Below, one piece after another: positions 1 through 7,159 of a stretch of DNA of 64,000 nucleotides. The notes under the pieces were generated by a model. That model was not told where the DNA came from. It saw nothing but the letters and a program-made list of their open reading frames with translations, and ran no database searches. Made by a program: the position numbers and the translations under genes. The stretch lies in contig UBJR01000005.1 in NCBI GenBank assembly GCA_900465675.1, positions 1 through 64,000 on the forward strand, in the 5' to 3' direction. Within the stretch, counting starts at the first letter, position 1. Every line of letters begins with the position of its first letter. The DNA is from Hyphomicrobiales bacterium. Its GTDB lineage: Bacteria; Pseudomonadota; Alphaproteobacteria; Rhizobiales; Rhizobiaceae.

Positions 1-13
1 CATTGCGAGCCGA

Positions 14-57
14 TTGACACTTTAATCAAGTGCAAGCGACAAAAAAGTCGGCGAAAC
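14..57 (+). repeat. Possible pair of TnsB-binding sites at the element end
   Basis: Two stretches with the pattern GACA, a spacer, then TC start at 16 and 38, exactly 22 bp apart. The second reads GACAAAAAAGTC, one base different from the GACAATAAAGTC core that I recall for Tn7 TnsB sites, which are also 22 bp long and tandem. The first copy is weaker. In Tn7 the tnsA side of the operon faces the end with closely packed sites, which fits this position upstream of tnsA. This is a tentative call from motif and spacing only. Confidence 0.3.
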
Positions 58-93
58 CCAAGCCCAGCTCGCCGTTAACCATAATTAAGATTT

Positions 94-109
94 TGTTAAA
101 ATTTTAACA
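94..109. promoter_or_regulatory. Perfect 16-bp palindrome, possible operator
   Basis: TGTTAAAATTTTAACA is perfectly self-complementary and lies in the most A+T-rich part of the leader. Its position between the putative transposase sites and the first small gene suits an operator or host-factor site for the transposition operon. The binding protein is unknown. Confidence 0.3.
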
Positions 110-549
110 TTTCAAGCTTGGCGGCATCCGCGCGAGCTGTCATGATCGTTATAGCTAATGTCTGGAGACAAAGCCCTATGTCGTTGTTTCGAATAGAAAA
201 TCTCAGCGCGATCCGCTGACGAGAGCGTTCAGACCCTACGGGTCACACGACGACATCTTCCCGGCGACGCGCGACCATCAGCGCCCCGAAATAACAGCCG
301 GAATCCATCCCAATGAGAATGCAGAACCACCGACGGTCAGCGGCGGCTGCGCTAGCAGCTACGCATTCGTCAATCCGTGATCGCAAATATATCGATCCAA
401 ACGTTTGCAGATTTAATAAGCCACCTTCGCTTTTGTGCCCTCTATTCCGCTCCGAGTTTCGGCGCAGCGCCTGACACCGATCGCCCTGATCACGTCGTGC
501 CTGCTTCGAAGCGGCTACGTAACAACGTTGCTCAAAGGAGAAAACCACA

Positions 550-720
550 ATGGCAACATACCGAGGCCTGTTCCCCCAAGATCTGAACCCGGCTGAAGCC
601 GAGCGCTGCTTAGCAAGGGGCGCAACCATTGACGAACTTTCGTTCGACTTCGATGGCGCCGAAGACGGTCGCTTCGAAACAACGGACTACCCAAGCGAAC
701 ATCCGCTCCTCCAGAAGTGA
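550..720 (+). CDS. Small hypothetical protein, first gene of the Tn7-like module (56 aa)
   Basis: This short frame begins MATYRGLFPQDLNPAEAER and ends in HPLLQK. An AAAGGAG ribosome site lies 9 bases before the ATG, which is the main reason to call it real. The protein is acidic, with no membrane segment or cysteine motif; it has a short helical-looking start and an Asp/Glu-rich second half. It is not recognised. It begins the co-directional row of small genes leading into tnsA, with 16 bases to the next start. Confidence 0.55.
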   Translation: MATYRGLFPQDLNPAEAERCLARGATIDELSFDFDGAEDGRFETTDYPSEHPLLQK

Positions 721-736
721 TTGGAAAGGTCTCACT

Positions 737-1063
737 ATGTCCGGAAATGTTTTCACCGCACTCGACACCCTTCCGCACTCGGTCGACCGCCGCCGTCGTA
801 AGCGGCCCAGCCTGGCCCGTGCGCCACAGTATCGCGTCGCTCCGACGGAGCGTCCTGTCGACGCATGGCTTGCTGGCCTTATCCCGGAGGAGAGCTTAAG
901 CGACAACGGACCGTGGTACCTCCCCCAACGGGACCCGGACTGGTTCTCTTTGGTTTTCGCCAAACCCGATCTCGACAGTCAGCAGGACCTGCTGACCGGA
1001 CCGGCGACATCTAGCCCTTCAGCAAACTCAGCCGACGATGAGAAGCCGTCCGATGAAAACTAA
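737..1063 (+). CDS. Hypothetical protein of the Tn7-like module (108 aa)
   Basis: The frame is open further upstream, but the ATG at 737 is preceded by GGAAAGG and follows the previous stop, so it is preferred. The N-terminal 30 residues are Arg-rich (RRRRKRP around residue 18-24), the middle is Trp-rich and compact, and the tail is polar and acidic, probably disordered. No family is recognised. Its end overlaps the next gene by 11 bases, typical of translational coupling. Confidence 0.5.
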   Translation: MSGNVFTALDTLPHSVDRRRRKRPSLARAPQYRVAPTERPVDAWLAGLIPEESLSDNGPWYLPQRDPDWFSLVFAKPDLDSQQDLLTGPATSSPSANSADDEKPSDEN

Positions 1064-1262
1064 TCGCAAAAGAACAAGGTCGGCATTCATTGGCAAGGGT
1101 CCCAGCTTTGCGGTGAAGATCGATATGGCCCGTTCACCGCTCGCGACGAATGGTCCACTCCCCGAGGTCTTTTCGAAACACGCCCGGCAATGGGAGCGGA
1201 TGCGTCGAGCTGGCGCGACCCGCCTCGTAGAGGCTCGCACCGCATACCACGACTGGTTTTAA
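1053..1262 (+). CDS. Small basic hypothetical protein (69 aa)
   Basis: This gene starts inside the last codons of the previous one. An in-frame ATG 15 bases earlier (1038) is an alternative. The product is strongly basic, starting MKTNRKRTRSAF, with Arg-rich stretches near residues 40-60 (ERMRRAGATRLVEAR), so nucleic-acid binding is possible but unproven. It is not recognised. The next gene follows after 12 bases with a strong ribosome site. Confidence 0.5.
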   Translation: MKTNRKRTRSAFIGKGPSFAVKIDMARSPLATNGPLPEVFSKHARQWERMRRAGATRLVEARTAYHDWF

Positions 1263-1274
1263 GGAGAGCAGCAC

Positions 1275-1631
1275 ATGTCGAAGATGATTGCCAACCCGAC
1301 CATCGCCAAGACCCTTACGTTCACTGCCCCTCCTGCCGTCACCACCAAAAGCTTCGCGAGGGCGATGCTGAACCAGCTCAATACGACTTACGTCCGTGCC
1401 GAGAAACATAACCGGCTGAAGACCGCGATCGAGAGCCGTCGCAAACATCCAAGGATGGGGCAGCCAATGGGGCGGACCGAGATCGATGGGTGGGCGACCG
1501 ACCTTGAGACGCTCTTGATGGCCCACGGCGTCTTCCACATCAAGCACGATAAGATCAAGGCCAACCTCGAAGAGTATTTCGCCGAAGCCGAAATTCCTGT
1601 GCAGCTCCAAACGAAGGCAGTCAGCAAGTGA
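1275..1631 (+). CDS. Hypothetical protein of the Tn7-like module (118 aa)
   Basis: A clear AAGGAG lies 7 bases before the ATG. The protein is predicted mostly helical: a Thr/Ala-rich first 30 residues, then a basic helix-rich middle (KHNRLKTAIESRRKHPRMG) and an amphipathic C-terminal half ending in LQTKAVSK. No catalytic motif or known domain is recognised. It overlaps the next, weaker frame by four bases (GTGA). Confidence 0.6.
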   Translation: MSKMIANPTIAKTLTFTAPPAVTTKSFARAMLNQLNTTYVRAEKHNRLKTAIESRRKHPRMGQPMGRTEIDGWATDLETLLMAHGVFHIKHDKIKANLEEYFAEAEIPVQLQTKAVSK

Positions 1632-1915
1632 CCGTAGCACGAGCCAAGTATGCACGAGTAGGCAGCGCAATGGCGAAGATCATCGTAATTCGCGTTTTGC
1701 CGTATCCAACGAACGTTGCCCCACCGGTTCCGCCGCTGACTTTGCCGACGGTTGACGAGTTCACTGCGATGATCATCGCTGAATACTACGCAAGGACTTC
1801 CAGCTGCACTCGTCAAAGCTGCCGTCGGTTTGGTCGGCCAGATCGTGAAACGATCGACGAACCGGACGATCGGGCACTAATCTGCATAGCAGCGATAGCG
1901 CCTATCCAGCTCTAA
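1628..1915 (+). CDS. Doubtful small hypothetical protein (95 aa)
   Basis: The frame opens with GTG overlapping the previous stop as GTGA; an internal ATG at 1670 would give a shorter protein starting MAKIIVIRVLPYPTN. The first part is hydrophobic and Pro-rich and the rest looks random, with several cysteines. The ribosome site is poor, so translation would rest on coupling to the upstream gene. It is included because it fills an otherwise empty gap in a tightly packed operon. Confidence 0.35.
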   Translation: MTVARAKYARVGSAMAKIIVIRVLPYPTNVAPPVPPLTLPTVDEFTAMIIAEYYARTSSCTRQSCRRFGRPDRETIDEPDDRALICIAAIAPIQL

Positions 1916-1988
1916 CTGCACCCAAAAACCACAGGCCGGAACACCTCGATTCTGAGGCCCGGCGAAGCTTTGCCTAAAGGAGGTAACC

Positions 1989-2519
1989 ATGACTAGCCAT
2001 ACCATGAAGATCCAGTCGGCACTTAACGCAACCTGCCATACGCCGGAGCGTCAGTCAGTGGAGGCGACATACCAGGACGCCTTTATGCCGTTCATCACAA
2101 ACTCGGAGGCCAATTTGGCCGAAGCGCTTGCGGATTATGAAGAGGATGCGAAACGCATACTGACCAGCTTTGTGATGCGGTACGCCTCCGCAAAACGACC
2201 GTCTCAGAACGCACTTCACGCCGACTGCGTTTCGGCCTTTATCGACAACAACAAAGAACGTGTAGCTCGCGGGCTCCACCAGTTGGAGCACCCGAAACGT
2301 GGCCGCTTCCGGGGACTTATCAACTCCCTCGATGATATCCACTGCATGATGGCCCGGTATGGGGTTGAGCTTACTGTTCGACATGCACGTTTCCTTTCGA
2401 CCGTGCAGCATCAGTCGCCTCAGGTGGGGAAAGCGCTGCGGGCGCTGGCAGACCTTGGGAGTAATCACGAAGTCACCCTCACTAACGGCATGGTCACCGG
2501 CTTCAAACCGAGTGCGTGA
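1989..2519 (+). CDS. Hypothetical protein upstream of tnsA (176 aa)
   Basis: The ATG is preceded by AAAGGAGG at ideal distance, one of the best ribosome sites in the region. The product looks globular and mainly helical: an acidic helix near residues 38-55 (EANLAEALADYEEDAKR), a basic segment (HPKRGRFRG, about 100-108) and a C-terminal helical hairpin with ALRALADLG. No membrane segment, cysteine motif or known family is seen. Its place directly before tnsA, in the same orientation, suggests a role tied to the transposon, such as regulation or target choice, but this is inference. Confidence 0.6.
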   Translation: MTSHTMKIQSALNATCHTPERQSVEATYQDAFMPFITNSEANLAEALADYEEDAKRILTSFVMRYASAKRPSQNALHADCVSAFIDNNKERVARGLHQLEHPKRGRFRGLINSLDDIHCMMARYGVELTVRHARFLSTVQHQSPQVGKALRALADLGSNHEVTLTNGMVTGFKPSA

Positions 2520-2603
2520 AAGCCTGCAGCAAGGCTGGTTTTGACGAGCTTCCGAGCCGTCAAACCCCTCCGCCACCGATTCAACTCTCATAAGGATCAG
2601 TCC

Positions 2604-3410
2604 ATGCGTGATGAACGTTCTATTGGAAATCTGCAGCGCCGCGTCGAGCACGAACGTGCCGCCCTTCGCCGCAACATGCATCTTCCACCACATCTTGCAT
2701 CGCCTTGGAACGACGAGGAGCCTCTGCTCTCCTCTGAAACCCAATCGGTCTCGCGGCAGGAATCTCTTGGCCCCTCGCCTCTTCGCCATGGCGGCGTTCG
2801 CAAGACCGCGCGGTCGAGCGAATTGAACTACACCGGCTCGGACTATTTCAAACAACGCCAAGTTCAGATCGAGAGCGCGAGAGAGATTCGTATCGGCAAG
2901 CTTTTAATGGCTGATCCGCTCACCAAGGAGCTGCGGTCCCAGACGCACCGCCTAGTTTACAAAGATGACGATGGCGAGGTTCACGCTCACGTACTGGATC
3001 TGTTGCAGTTCCGCACAGACGGGAAGGTCGTAGGGCACGCGGTCAAGACCGAGGCCAACCGTCCATACTTGCAGAAGATCGTCGATCATCTGAATGCGAA
3101 AGGTCATCCGGAGATCGACTGGATCGAGGTGAAGACCGAAACGGATGCTCCGGCGTGGAAGCTGCATAACGCAATGGATTTTCTTTGGGCTCGCGCAAAC
3201 ATGCATGAGGCCGATCTGGATATCGTCCGCCGCCGCGCAGCTCGCCTTGGTCACTCGGTCGAATTCTGGCAGCTGTTCGATCGCGGCTGTCACCACTGGG
3301 GCCGCGAAGCCGCGATCTTCTACCTGATTGAACAGGGTGAACTCGTACCAGAGTTCTCCGAAGAGCGGATTACAAAAGTCTCCACGCTGTTGGTGAACAT
3401 GCGCTGCTAG
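2604..3410 (+). CDS. tnsA: TnsA-like transposon endonuclease (268 aa)
   Basis: TnsA cuts the 5' ends of a Tn7-type element so that, with TnsB, the transposon is fully excised. After a polar first 70 residues, the segment 90-150 carries the order expected of a TnsA nuclease core: a Glu in SAREI (E94), an Asp in HVLDLL (D132) and a Lys in HAVK (K148). The C-terminal part (about 160-268) has the helical look of the TnsA C-terminal domain that contacts TnsC. The start at 2604 has TAAGGA upstream; the frame is open 21 codons further. The identity rests on motif order and on being directly upstream of tnsB and tnsC, not on strong sequence similarity that I could verify. Confidence 0.65.
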   Translation: MRDERSIGNLQRRVEHERAALRRNMHLPPHLASPWNDEEPLLSSETQSVSRQESLGPSPLRHGGVRKTARSSELNYTGSDYFKQRQVQIESAREIRIGKLLMADPLTKELRSQTHRLVYKDDDGEVHAHVLDLLQFRTDGKVVGHAVKTEANRPYLQKIVDHLNAKGHPEIDWIEVKTETDAPAWKLHNAMDFLWARANMHEADLDIVRRRAARLGHSVEFWQLFDRGCHHWGREAAIFYLIEQGELVPEFSEERITKVSTLLVNMRC

Positions 3411-3503
3411 CGCTCGGCCAAAGCCCACGCTCCCAATTTTTCGCATGCCGACCGAGCTGCTGTCTCGGCACGGGAAAACTCGTCCTTACGAAAGGCAATT
3501 CGA

Positions 3504-3722
3504 ATGCTCGATCTCATCTCCGCAAACTCAGGCGTCAACCCGACCGACATCCTCAATTATCGCGACCAAACCCTGCACGTCTGCGAGGTCGATCACAGCG
3601 GGGTGTATCTCTCTCGCGGCGATCAGGTGTGTACCTTCCTTGCGCACCGCGACCTCCTCAAGGCGCTGATCGATGGGACTGCGAGCATTGAATACTCGTC
3701 GTCGCGGACGGGTCGCGCCTAA
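3504..3722 (+). CDS. 72-residue protein resembling the N-terminus of the adjacent TnsB
   Basis: A GAAAGG ribosome site precedes the ATG. The product aligns by eye with residues 15-72 of the transposase encoded 40 bases downstream: both have a pattern of D-x-LHV/LFV, then GVYLS/GFYYS, then FLAHRDLLKALIDGTASIEY against FITYRDFYEDLLSGAAKVNY. That is about 14 identities over 50 positions with conserved spacing of the RD, G and Y residues. It therefore looks like a free-standing copy of the transposase N-terminal domain, made by duplication. It could compete with or modulate TnsB assembly; no function is known. Confidence 0.6.
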   Translation: MLDLISANSGVNPTDILNYRDQTLHVCEVDHSGVYLSRGDQVCTFLAHRDLLKALIDGTASIEYSSSRTGRA

Positions 3723-3761
3723 CCCACTTCATCAAACTCCAGCTCAGAAAGGGCTTTCGTT

Positions 3762-6074
3762 ATGTTGACACTCGCCTTCAAGCATGAATACACGCGCGTC
3801 CAGGTCGGCCCCGAGGACAGCCTGTTCGTTCGAGATCGCTATTCACGCGCGACCGAATGGACAGAGGACGGCTTCTATTATTCGCCGGAAGATGATCATC
3901 GCGTTTCGGACTTCATCACCTATCGCGACTTCTACGAAGACCTGCTGTCCGGTGCAGCCAAGGTCAATTACGGCTACCACGGCAAGGCCGCCACGAAGAT
4001 CCGCACAACGTTTGGCGAGGGCAAACAGCTGGAGGGCTTTAAGCCAGCGCAGCAGCAAGACGCTCGCCGCATGAAGTTTTTCATGGATCAGCTTGAGGTG
4101 GCGATCAAGGCCAATAACGGCGAAATGCCCGTTTCGGTCGACCTCGTGGAGGCCATTGGCAAGTGGCATGAAGCTTACAACAAGTTTCTTTCCGACAACG
4201 GCATTCACGCCGAAACCGGTGAAACTACCAATCACCGCCACAATCATAAAAAGACGATCCTCCAGTATGACAAACCGCCGTGCCTCCGCACGGTGAAGGA
4301 TAAATTCGCACTGTATATGGAGTGCGAAAAAAACATCCTGGCGCTCGTTCGCAAGCCACCGCTCTACACTCGGCGCAGGAAGGTAGTGTCCGCCGAGAGC
4401 TTGGCTCTGTGGAAGAAATTCGCATTCAAGTTCGCATCACCGCGACGCCCGGCAGAATCCCACCTGTTGCGTGACCTTCGAGGTGAAGTCGACCTTCAAA
4501 ACCTTGAACGCAAGAAGGCTAAAAACCCGATCCGGCTGGACAAACCTGGCCGCAAAGCGTTCCACCGCCTAATCAAGTCAATGGATGCTTGGTGGGTGTT
4601 CGCCCGTCGGCGAGGCGTCAAGGCGGCCGTAAAGGCGTTTCGTGCTCAGCAGAGCGGGTTCGAAATCTGGCGTCCCGGCCAGCGCTTCGAATTTGACGAC
4701 TACATGTTCCATCTTCAGGCGATCCTGACGGACCTCCAGGTTTGGGACAAATTCTCAGAGCGTCTCCAGAACGCGATGTCCACGAAGCGCATTTGGCTCA
4801 CGCTCGGCATCGATGCGTGCACCCGATATGTCGTTGCCGCAGTCCCAAGCATGGAGCCAAACTCTGACGCTGTCGTCAGTGCGCTGGATCTGTCTCTTTC
4901 CGACAAAACGTTCATCGCGAAGAAGGCGGGGGCGCTGTCCAAGTGGCTTGGCGGCATTCGTCCGGAATCGGCGATCGCCGACAATGGTAAGCCCTACATC
5001 TCCAACAAGACGGAAGACGCCTTCCACAATTGCGCCATCCCGTATTTTCATCCGCCAAAGGGGCAACCGTGGCACCGTGCTTTCGTCGAAAGCATGCTGA
5101 TGAAGTTCGGCGCCGACATTCTGACCTATTTCGACGGTCAGACCTTCGTCAACAGTGTCGACAAGGGTGAATACGACGCAGAGGGCCAGGCGAATCTGGT
5201 CGTCGAAGAGCTGATGGCGCTCATCATCCGCTGGATCGTTGATGTCTATCACCACGAACCCGTCGCCCAGACAGGTGAGACGCCCCACAACGCGTGGGCC
5301 AAGTACATCCAGGAAAACCGCGTCAAGTTCGCGCCCACCGAGCATGAGAAGCGCCACTATTTCGGTATCGACTTCAGCGCGACCATTCACGCCGAAGGTC
5401 TCTTCCACGATGGCATCCGCTACAATTCGCTGGAGATGAACTACGCGCGGCAGGTCCTTGGCAACAAGAAGATCCGTTACCGCGCTCACCCCGACAACAT
5501 CGAATACATCTCTATCTGGTTCAACAACCAGTGGGTTCCGGTCCGCAACAAAAGTGCCGTCCGGGAACGTACCAGCATGCGCGAGTGGGCCGAATTCCGG
5601 CGGCTCTTCCGCGAGCGCAAACGTGCAAAGGCCAGCGAGAACTGGGAAATCATCGCGCGTGCTCGTCGCGAAATCCGCGAGGCTGCCGACAGCGCAGCCG
5701 CTCGCAGCAAGTTCTCGCCCGACGCCGAACGTCCGAAGACCCTCTACAAACTGGTCAAGCAGCTGAGCGAAGGCTCCATCTATGAGGCCAAGCTCATCGA
5801 GGAGGCCCTGAAATACGGCCTGACCAAGGACGAACTGCGCGATTTCGAGGATTTTGTCCCCGGCTCGACGTCCGGTGTTGTCGACGAGGTCGACGGCGTG
5901 TCGGTTCCTGACGCGACCCTTGTCGAAACACAAGATCCCGAGCCCTCCGCATCGGAGCCAAAATCTGCCGCCGAAACGGCTGCTGACAACGCTTCCGATA
6001 CGCTGCCAACCGGCGTCGCGTTCCTCGAAGACGACGAAGACGAGGAGGAGGACGACGACACAGGCAACTGGTGA
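3762..6074 (+). CDS. tnsB: TnsB-like DDE transposase (770 aa)
   Basis: This is the strand-transfer transposase of the element, an rve/RNase-H-fold enzyme that binds the ends and joins them to target DNA. Catalytic residues can be placed: Asp in FEFDDY (D312 or D313), Asp in IADNGK (D407) and Glu in HRAFVESM (E443), with the usual ~35-residue gap between the last two. The first ~70 residues form a small domain also found in the preceding gene; residues 100-300 would bind the ends, and a Mu-type beta-barrel domain follows the catalytic core. The tail is strikingly acidic (EDDEDEEEDDDTGNW), perhaps for contact with TnsC. Length is like that of Tn7 TnsB (about 700). Confidence 0.88.
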   Translation: MLTLAFKHEYTRVQVGPEDSLFVRDRYSRATEWTEDGFYYSPEDDHRVSDFITYRDFYEDLLSGAAKVNYGYHGKAATKIRTTFGEGKQLEGFKPAQQQDARRMKFFMDQLEVAIKANNGEMPVSVDLVEAIGKWHEAYNKFLSDNGIHAETGETTNHRHNHKKTILQYDKPPCLRTVKDKFALYMECEKNILALVRKPPLYTRRRKVVSAESLALWKKFAFKFASPRRPAESHLLRDLRGEVDLQNLERKKAKNPIRLDKPGRKAFHRLIKSMDAWWVFARRRGVKAAVKAFRAQQSGFEIWRPGQRFEFDDYMFHLQAILTDLQVWDKFSERLQNAMSTKRIWLTLGIDACTRYVVAAVPSMEPNSDAVVSALDLSLSDKTFIAKKAGALSKWLGGIRPESAIADNGKPYISNKTEDAFHNCAIPYFHPPKGQPWHRAFVESMLMKFGADILTYFDGQTFVNSVDKGEYDAEGQANLVVEELMALIIRWIVDVYHHEPVAQTGETPHNAWAKYIQENRVKFAPTEHEKRHYFGIDFSATIHAEGLFHDGIRYNSLEMNYARQVLGNKKIRYRAHPDNIEYISIWFNNQWVPVRNKSAVRERTSMREWAEFRRLFRERKRAKASENWEIIARARREIREAADSAAARSKFSPDAERPKTLYKLVKQLSEGSIYEAKLIEEALKYGLTKDELRDFEDFVPGSTSGVVDEVDGVSVPDATLVETQDPEPSASEPKSAAETAADNASDTLPTGVAFLEDDEDEEEDDDTGNW

Positions 6075-6165
6075 CCGCAATAAGCCGCCCTGCCTTGGCG
6101 GGGCGGTCCGCATGCCCTGAATTTGCGCCAACCGGCGTTGTTTTGCCAGCTACAAGGAGATTTCC

Positions 6166-7095
6166 ATGGCGAACGTTCTTGCTCAACTCGATACTCAGAC
6201 TGCCGCCGACCGCGTCCTTGCGGAACAGATCCGCATGCGTCAGCACTTTGTGAAGACCAAGGTCAACCCGGTCCTGAAGGATCGCTTGGACCAGCTCGTG
6301 CGCAACGCTCGCGCCTGCTTGAACGGCGGAGGCATGAAACAACGTGCTCTCGTTATCATCGGAGAGTCGGGCTCCGGCAAAACCACCTCGCTGAACCACC
6401 ACATTGCTCAGATTCCGGAGATGCAGCCCTACACCAATGCCCAAGGCCGCCTGATTGATCCCGTACTGCGGATGGATACGCCAGGTACCAACACAACGAA
6501 GTCATTCGCTATTGCGATGTTGGCGGGGCTCGGCATCCCCGCCAACCAGCGGGCGTCGGAATTCGAGCTTTATGCAATTCTGAAGCATCAGCTCAAAGAG
6601 CAGGGTAAGCTCTTCGTGCTTGCGGACGAGTCCCAACATCTTATTCGCGCAGCACAAGCCAAAACAGTGGAGAAGGTCCAGGACGTCCTCAAGAACCTGA
6701 TGCAGATCGAGGGTTGGCCGCTCCACATGATCTTCATCGGCACTCCTGCCCTCGCCAAGTTCCTTCAGGGTGACAAGCAGCTTGCTAATCGCTGCCGCGT
6801 ACTGATGCTGCCCCAGCTTGATCCCGCTAAAGACAGCGATTTCCTCGTGCGTACGCTCAAGGAAATCGTCGTCGACGTGGGTGGCCTCCAGATGGGTTGG
6901 AAGGAGACCGAACAGCTCCCCCAGCGCCTAATCCGCGCGTCCTTCAGCTGTACCGGGACCGCTATCCAGTACATCCAGGAAGCATGTGTCCGCGCCATGG
7001 ATGAGGGTAAGACAACCGTCAAGATCAAGCACTTTGCAAAGGTCTACGAGGCGAACACCGGCTGCAATAAGCAGGACAACTCTTCAGCGTGTTGA
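6166..7095 (+). CDS. tnsC: TnsC/TniB-like AAA+ transposition regulator (309 aa)
   Basis: TnsC-type ATPases polymerise on target DNA and pass the signal from the target selector to the transposase. A Walker A motif GESGSGKTT lies at residues 66-74 and a Walker B motif FVLADES with D154-E155; a sensor-like FIGTPAL follows at about 188. The length matches the short TnsC/TniB class rather than the 555-residue Tn7 protein. An AAGGAG site precedes the ATG. It sits 91 bases after tnsB and 64 before tniQ in one operon. Confidence 0.85.
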   Translation: MANVLAQLDTQTAADRVLAEQIRMRQHFVKTKVNPVLKDRLDQLVRNARACLNGGGMKQRALVIIGESGSGKTTSLNHHIAQIPEMQPYTNAQGRLIDPVLRMDTPGTNTTKSFAIAMLAGLGIPANQRASEFELYAILKHQLKEQGKLFVLADESQHLIRAAQAKTVEKVQDVLKNLMQIEGWPLHMIFIGTPALAKFLQGDKQLANRCRVLMLPQLDPAKDSDFLVRTLKEIVVDVGGLQMGWKETEQLPQRLIRASFSCTGTAIQYIQEACVRAMDEGKTTVKIKHFAKVYEANTGCNKQDNSSAC

Positions 7096-7159
7096 AGTGG
7101 GAAAAAATCAAACCTGAGAATGCTTTGCAGGAGTTTATGAAGACAGTGGAGCAAAGCGA

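Larger units (their letters stand above)
1..549. other. Leader of the Tn7-like module, no convincing gene
   Basis: This stretch has no open frame with a ribosome site and codon use like the genes downstream. It is more A+T-rich than the rest, especially around 80-115. It holds two GACA-type motifs 22 bp apart (from 16 and 38), a perfect 16-bp palindrome at 94-109 and a short inverted repeat at 232-244. A promoter for the downstream small-gene and tns operon must lie here or further left, but no clear -35/-10 pair is visible. The outer end of the transposon may lie at or before position 1. Confidence 0.5.

Noticed and set aside
243..629. 128-codon minus-strand frame in the leader of the Tn7-like module
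   Set aside because: No ribosome site, low-complexity Arg/Ala composition and overlap with a better-supported small gene at 550 on the other strand.
4755..6131. 458-codon minus-strand frame opposite tnsB
   Set aside because: A shadow of the transposase gene; its residues mirror the antisense of tnsB codons and show no domain.
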